Shown here: piece by piece, positions 61,131 to 64,000 of the stretch
Position numbering within the stretch: the first letter of the stretch is position 1
Layout of the letters: every line of letters begins with the position of its first letter
Assembly (NCBI RefSeq): GCF_031582965.1
Contig: NZ_CP134049.1
Span: forward strand, 806,001 to 870,000
Direction of reading: 5' to 3'
Length of the DNA: 64,000 nt
Origin: Bacillus sp. NEB1478
GTDB taxonomy: Bacteria; Bacillota; Bacilli; Bacillales; Fictibacillaceae
Translations under genes and position numbers: made by a program
The notes under the pieces: generated by a model
Databases searched by the model: none
What the model was told of the DNA's origin: nothing
What the model saw: the letters and a program-made list of their open reading frames with translations, nothing else

Positions 61131-61271
61131 TTGTGTGGAGAGCCTTCATTGTAGAATTTTGTTTATTATTGTAAGTTCGGGAGTATATTAAAAAATCCGT
61201 GGGATTATTCATTAGCTTTGCAGAAAACTGGATATTTTTCACAATGTCTGTACTGGCAATCCTTGTTACTC

Positions 61272-61400
61272 TTGAAAGTGGTTAATTTCCGTTACAGGAT
61301 GCTCGCTTTCCGTGGGGCGGGCGGTGAGCCTCCTTGACCCTTTGGGTTATTAGGAAAGGGAGTGGATTTTCTGACTTCCAAGGATTATCAACACTTTCAA
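61272..61400 (+). repeat. Bacillaceae-type repeat element, copy 3 (short form)
   Basis: Bounded by a perfect 9-bp terminal inverted repeat: TTGAAAGTG (61272-61280) and CACTTTCAA (61392-61400). Inside are GGATGCTCGCTTTCCG and GCGGTGAGCC, as in copies 1 and 2, but the middle is deleted. It ends 17 bp from the thrB stop. Confidence 0.75.
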
Positions 61401-61417
61401 TTAACAGAGCTTTAAAA

Positions 61418-62335
61418 TTAAACAGCCGATACGGATGCTGTTTTTTCAATATGAACTCCTTTTCGATCCGGGAAAACTGTTTCAAAGCGATATTGCGGAA
61501 ATAATAAAGAGAGCTGCTCTGTTATAGAGGCTGCTTTTTGGTGTGGTGTAAAGCATACGATTGATGGTCCTGAACCACTGATCGCTGCACCATAAGCACC
61601 AAGAGATACAGCAGTTGTTTTCAATTCATCGTAAAATGGAACCCACTTCGAACGGAATGGTTCATGAAATAAATCTCGATTCATCATTGCTGATGCTTTT
61701 TTCCAGTTGTTTTTTATTAGTGCTGCCACTAGCACATTACTGATTGCGCTTGCTTCTACCGCTTTATTAAAAGGGAGAAGGTTAGGCAGGGATTCCCGCG
61801 CCTGTTTCGTATAAAGCTCATGATCCGGAATCGCTACGATCAGCTCAACAGCCACATCCGGAACATGTACCGTTTCAAGTTCATGACCATTAAAGTAACT
61901 GATAGTTAATCCCCCATAAATGGCTGGAATGACATTGTCAGGGTGTTTTTCTAAACGGCTCGCTATTAATGCTTTTGTTTTTTTTGAAAGTTGCAGGTCT
62001 AATAAAGTGTTCGCAATCTCCACTCCCGCAACGATAGCAGTTGCAGAACTTCCTAATCCTTTAGAAAGAGGAAAGTTGCTTTGAACTTCCAGTCTGCATG
62101 GCGGCAGTGTTTTGTCGTATTGATCCGCCGTATATTGCGCTGCTTTCGTGATCAAATCCTCTTCCTCTTGATTAAGGATGTTAAGTTCATTTCCTAAAAA
62201 AAGAGTTTGCCACGCTTTTGATGGTTCTACATAAACCGTTAAATAGCGATTGAGCGCAAGGCCAACAGAATCAAAGCCGGGACCGAGATTGGCTGAACTT
62301 GCAGGTACGTGAATGGAAAACGATTCATTGAACAT
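61418..62335 (-). CDS. thrB: Homoserine kinase
   Basis: GHMP-family kinase phosphorylating L-homoserine for threonine synthesis. 305 residues with HVPASSANLGPGFDSVGLAL, the ATP-binding loop PLSKGLGSSATAIVAG and the C-terminal GAYGAAISGSGPSIVCF. Start overlaps the thrC stop (TAATG). Last gene of the hom-thrC-thrB operon; no clear terminator follows, only repeat copy 3. Confidence 0.96.
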   Translation of the reverse strand: MFNESFSIHVPASSANLGPGFDSVGLALNRYLTVYVEPSKAWQTLFLGNELNILNQEEEDLITKAAQYTADQYDKTLPPCRLEVQSNFPLSKGLGSSATAIVAGVEIANTLLDLQLSKKTKALIASRLEKHPDNVIPAIYGGLTISYFNGHELETVHVPDVAVELIVAIPDHELYTKQARESLPNLLPFNKAVEASAISNVLVAALIKNNWKKASAMMNRDLFHEPFRSKWVPFYDELKTTAVSLGAYGAAISGSGPSIVCFTPHQKAASITEQLSLLFPQYRFETVFPDRKGVHIEKTASVSAV

Positions 62336-63393
62336 TAGACAACAACTCCTTTTAGTTCTTGACGTAAAATTTCAAGGTCATTCGGAATTACAATGGGTTC
62401 AACAGCTACTGTCTTTAAAGCGATATCTGGATCTTTTAAGCCATTGCCTGTTAATACGGCAACGATTTTAGCACCTTTTGGCAGAAGGCCATTTTTATGC
62501 TGTTTATAAAGACCTGCAATCGTACTGCAGGAAGCGGGTTCTGCAAAAACACCTTCTTTTGAGGCAAGCATTTGATATGCTTCAAGAATTTCTTCGTCAG
62601 TTACACTGTTAATAACTCCACCCGATTCTTCTAGAGCTTTAACTGCAAGATTCCAGCTCGCAGGGTTTCCTATTCTGATTGCAGTTGCGATTGTTTCCGG
62701 ATTTTTTACAACAGCACCATTTACAATAGGTGCTGCACCTGCAGCTTGAAAGCCGTGAATTTTTGGCAGTCCTGTAGATTTAACAGCATCATATTCTTTA
62801 AATCCTTTCCAATATGCACTGATGTTTCCAGCGTTTCCAACAGGAATGGCTAAGATGTCAGGTGAAAGATCTAATGCATCTACTAGTTCGAAAGCAGCCG
62901 TTTTTTGCCCTTCTAATCGAAAGGGATTAACAGAGTTAACAAGGGTATAACCTTCTTCTTCACTCATTTTTTTAACCATCTCTAATGCTTCATCAAAGTT
63001 TCCTTGAATAGAAAAAATCTCAGCACCATACATTTTTGCTTGTGCAAGTTTTCCTTGTGCTATCTTTCCGTCAGGAATAACAACAATACAGCGCAAACCT
63101 GCACGTGCTCCGTATGCTGCGGCAGAGGCTGAAGTGTTACCGGTAGATGCACATATAATCGCTTTACTGCCGGATTCCTTCGCTTTTGCTACAGCAAGCA
63201 CCATACCTCTGTCTTTAAAAGAACCTGTCGGGTTTGCTCCTTCATATTTAGCGTATAAGGAAATATCCCATTCTTTTGATAAGTGTTCAAGTGGAATGAG
63301 TGGTGTAAGGCCTTCATTTAATGATAAAAGTGGAGTACTGTCACTCACGGGCAAGTAATCCTTATATTGATCGATCAGTCCAGTCCAATACAT
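62335..63393 (-). CDS. thrC: Threonine synthase
   Basis: PLP enzyme converting O-phosphohomoserine to threonine. The ATG at 63393 (GGAAGGAGCTTAAT upstream) gives 352 residues starting [15 protein letters not shown]; a longer open frame upstream lies within hom. The PLP lysine is Lys60 in [11 protein letters not shown]; phosphate is bound by [26 protein letters not shown] is the substrate loop. It begins 1 bp after the hom stop and overlaps thrB by 1 bp. Confidence 0.97.
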   Translation of the reverse strand: MYWTGLIDQYKDYLPVSDSTPLLSLNEGLTPLIPLEHLSKEWDISLYAKYEGANPTGSFKDRGMVLAVAKAKESGSKAIICASTGNTSASAAAYGARAGLRCIVVIPDGKIAQGKLAQAKMYGAEIFSIQGNFDEALEMVKKMSEEEGYTLVNSVNPFRLEGQKTAAFELVDALDLSPDILAIPVGNAGNISAYWKGFKEYDAVKSTGLPKIHGFQAAGAAPIVNGAVVKNPETIATAIRIGNPASWNLAVKALEESGGVINSVTDEEILEAYQMLASKEGVFAEPASCSTIAGLYKQHKNGLLPKGAKIVAVLTGNGLKDPDIALKTVAVEPIVIPNDLEILRQELKGVVV

Positions 63394-63394
63394 A

Positions 63395-64000
63395 TTAAGC
63401 TCCTTCCACGCGATAATGACTTTTAATTTCTTGAACAACATCGGAGTCCCGCAGCAGATTGTAAACTTTGTTATTTTGATTCTTATTCGTTCCGTGTGTA
63501 ACGATGACAACTTCTGCAAAACCAGTACTATTTACGGGGCTTTGAATCAGTTTTTCGAGCGAGATTTCATGCAGTGCAAATAATGATGTAATGGCTGAGA
63601 AAGCACCAGCTTCATCTTTAAGATGCAATCGATAAAAGAATTTTCCCTGAATCTCATTTTGCTCTTTTAGTTGTTTTGAAAATTGCGGACCGACAGCATT
63701 TTTCCCGTTCACACCAAGGCGCATGTTTTTTACAACGGCCACTAAATCTGAAACAACAGATGTCGCAGTTGGCAGCTGGCCAGCGCCTGGTCCGAAGAAC
63801 ATTGTTTCACCAACGGATTCACCGTAAACATAGACTGCGTTATATTCATCATTCACACTTGCAAGCGGGTGTGAATCAGGCAGCATCGTCGGTTCGACAC
63901 TGATTTCAACTTTTCCATTATCCTTCTTTGCATTTCCGATTAGTTTCAGCGTATAGCCAAACTGTCTTGCATATTCCAAATCTTCTTGTGTCACTTTGGA
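63395..64000 (-). CDS. hom: Homoserine dehydrogenase, C-terminal part (cut by window edge)
   Basis: The last 201 codons of hom; the start lies beyond the right edge and the GTG at 63994 is an internal Val. Contains the end of the catalytic domain ([39 protein letters not shown]) and a C-terminal ACT domain ([31 protein letters not shown]) that usually gives threonine feedback. NAD(P)H-dependent aspartate-semialdehyde reduction to homoserine. First visible gene of hom-thrC-thrB. Confidence 0.95.
   Translation of the reverse strand, partial: SKVTQEDLEYARQFGYTLKLIGNAKKDNGKVEISVEPTMLPDSHPLASVNDEYNAVYVYGESVGETMFFGPGAGQLPTATSVVSDLVAVVKNMRLGVNGKNAVGPQFSKQLKEQNEIQGKFFYRLHLKDEAGAFSAITSLFALHEISLEKLIQSPVNSTGFAEVVIVTHGTNKNQNNKVYNLLRDSDVVQEIKSHYRVEGA

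Noticed and set aside
63395..63994. Complete 199-residue protein starting at the GTG at 63994
   Set aside because: The frame continues to the window edge and homoserine dehydrogenase has a long N-terminal part; the GTG is an internal valine.

Overview
The window is a chromosomal segment of a low-GC, endospore-forming Firmicute of the family Bacillaceae. The evidence is AT-rich intergenic DNA, strong AGGAGG ribosome-binding sites, several TTG/GTG starts, Bacillus-type gene order (his operon-trxB-yvcI-rapZ-yvcK-whiA-crh; cggR-gapA-pgk-tpiA-gpmI-eno; secG-est-rnr-smpB-ssrA) and Gram-positive regulators and operators (GntR, CtsR, CggR, TRAP, CcpA, SigB, SigL). The genus cannot be fixed from sequence alone; a Fictibacillus-like organism is plausible.

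Layout. 1-2760: gluconate operon gntR-gntK-gntP (minus, gntP cut by the window edge) with its operator. 2919-6901: SelO AMPylase, a membrane-anchored TlpA-like thioredoxin and a Ca2+/H+ antiporter. 7128-13581: eight-gene histidine operon (hisZ to hisIE). 13902-20553: TPR protein, trxB, Nudix hydrolase, rapZ, yvcK, whiA, crh. 20994-22780: a solitary trpE with a TRAP-binding leader and attenuator. 22871-27356: oxidoreductase, clpP with a CtsR operator, yvfG, a cold-shock gene with a long leader, rpoN (sigL) and a glutaredoxin. 27528-34740: cggR operator and the five-enzyme lower-glycolysis operon. 34741-37027: a less conserved stretch with a tiny holin-like toxin, an FHA/winged-helix protein, a 21-bp-period repeat array, a possible PBP remnant and an unknown protein. 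37218-42784: secG, two carboxylesterases, rnr, smpB, ssrA. 42977-48192: coat-like Ser/Cys/Lys-repeat protein, betaine transporter, SigB-type stress genes, EAL-HDOD protein. 48295-49716: a secreted lipase between two inverted repeat copies. 49750-54289: candidate small RNA, two luciferase-like monooxygenases, glyoxalase-fold and DinB-fold proteins, uppP. 54352-57179: small lipoprotein plus immune-inhibitor-A protease. 57608-61067: aminopeptidase, ComB-like phosphatase, GH18 lipoprotein. 61418-64000: thrB, thrC and partial hom (minus).

The most striking object is ssrA (tmRNA). Its T-loop is interrupted by a 277-nt insert with group I intron hallmarks: U at the 5' splice site, G at the 3' end, P1 and P10 guide pairings, a P7 pairing with the AAGATATAGTC motif, and a terminal hairpin. 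Removing it restores a 361-nt tmRNA with a perfect TUCGAUU-type T-loop. Other notable points: the small lipoprotein next to the InhA-like protease carries a copy of the protease's N-terminal pro-domain; two intergenic arrays share a roughly 21-bp-period ATATATCCACG repeat; a GGGGTCTGACCCC-type element sits at the 3' ends of several genes and supplies the last codons of trpE; and a promoter/perfect-cre/terminator unit looks like a CcpA-controlled small RNA.
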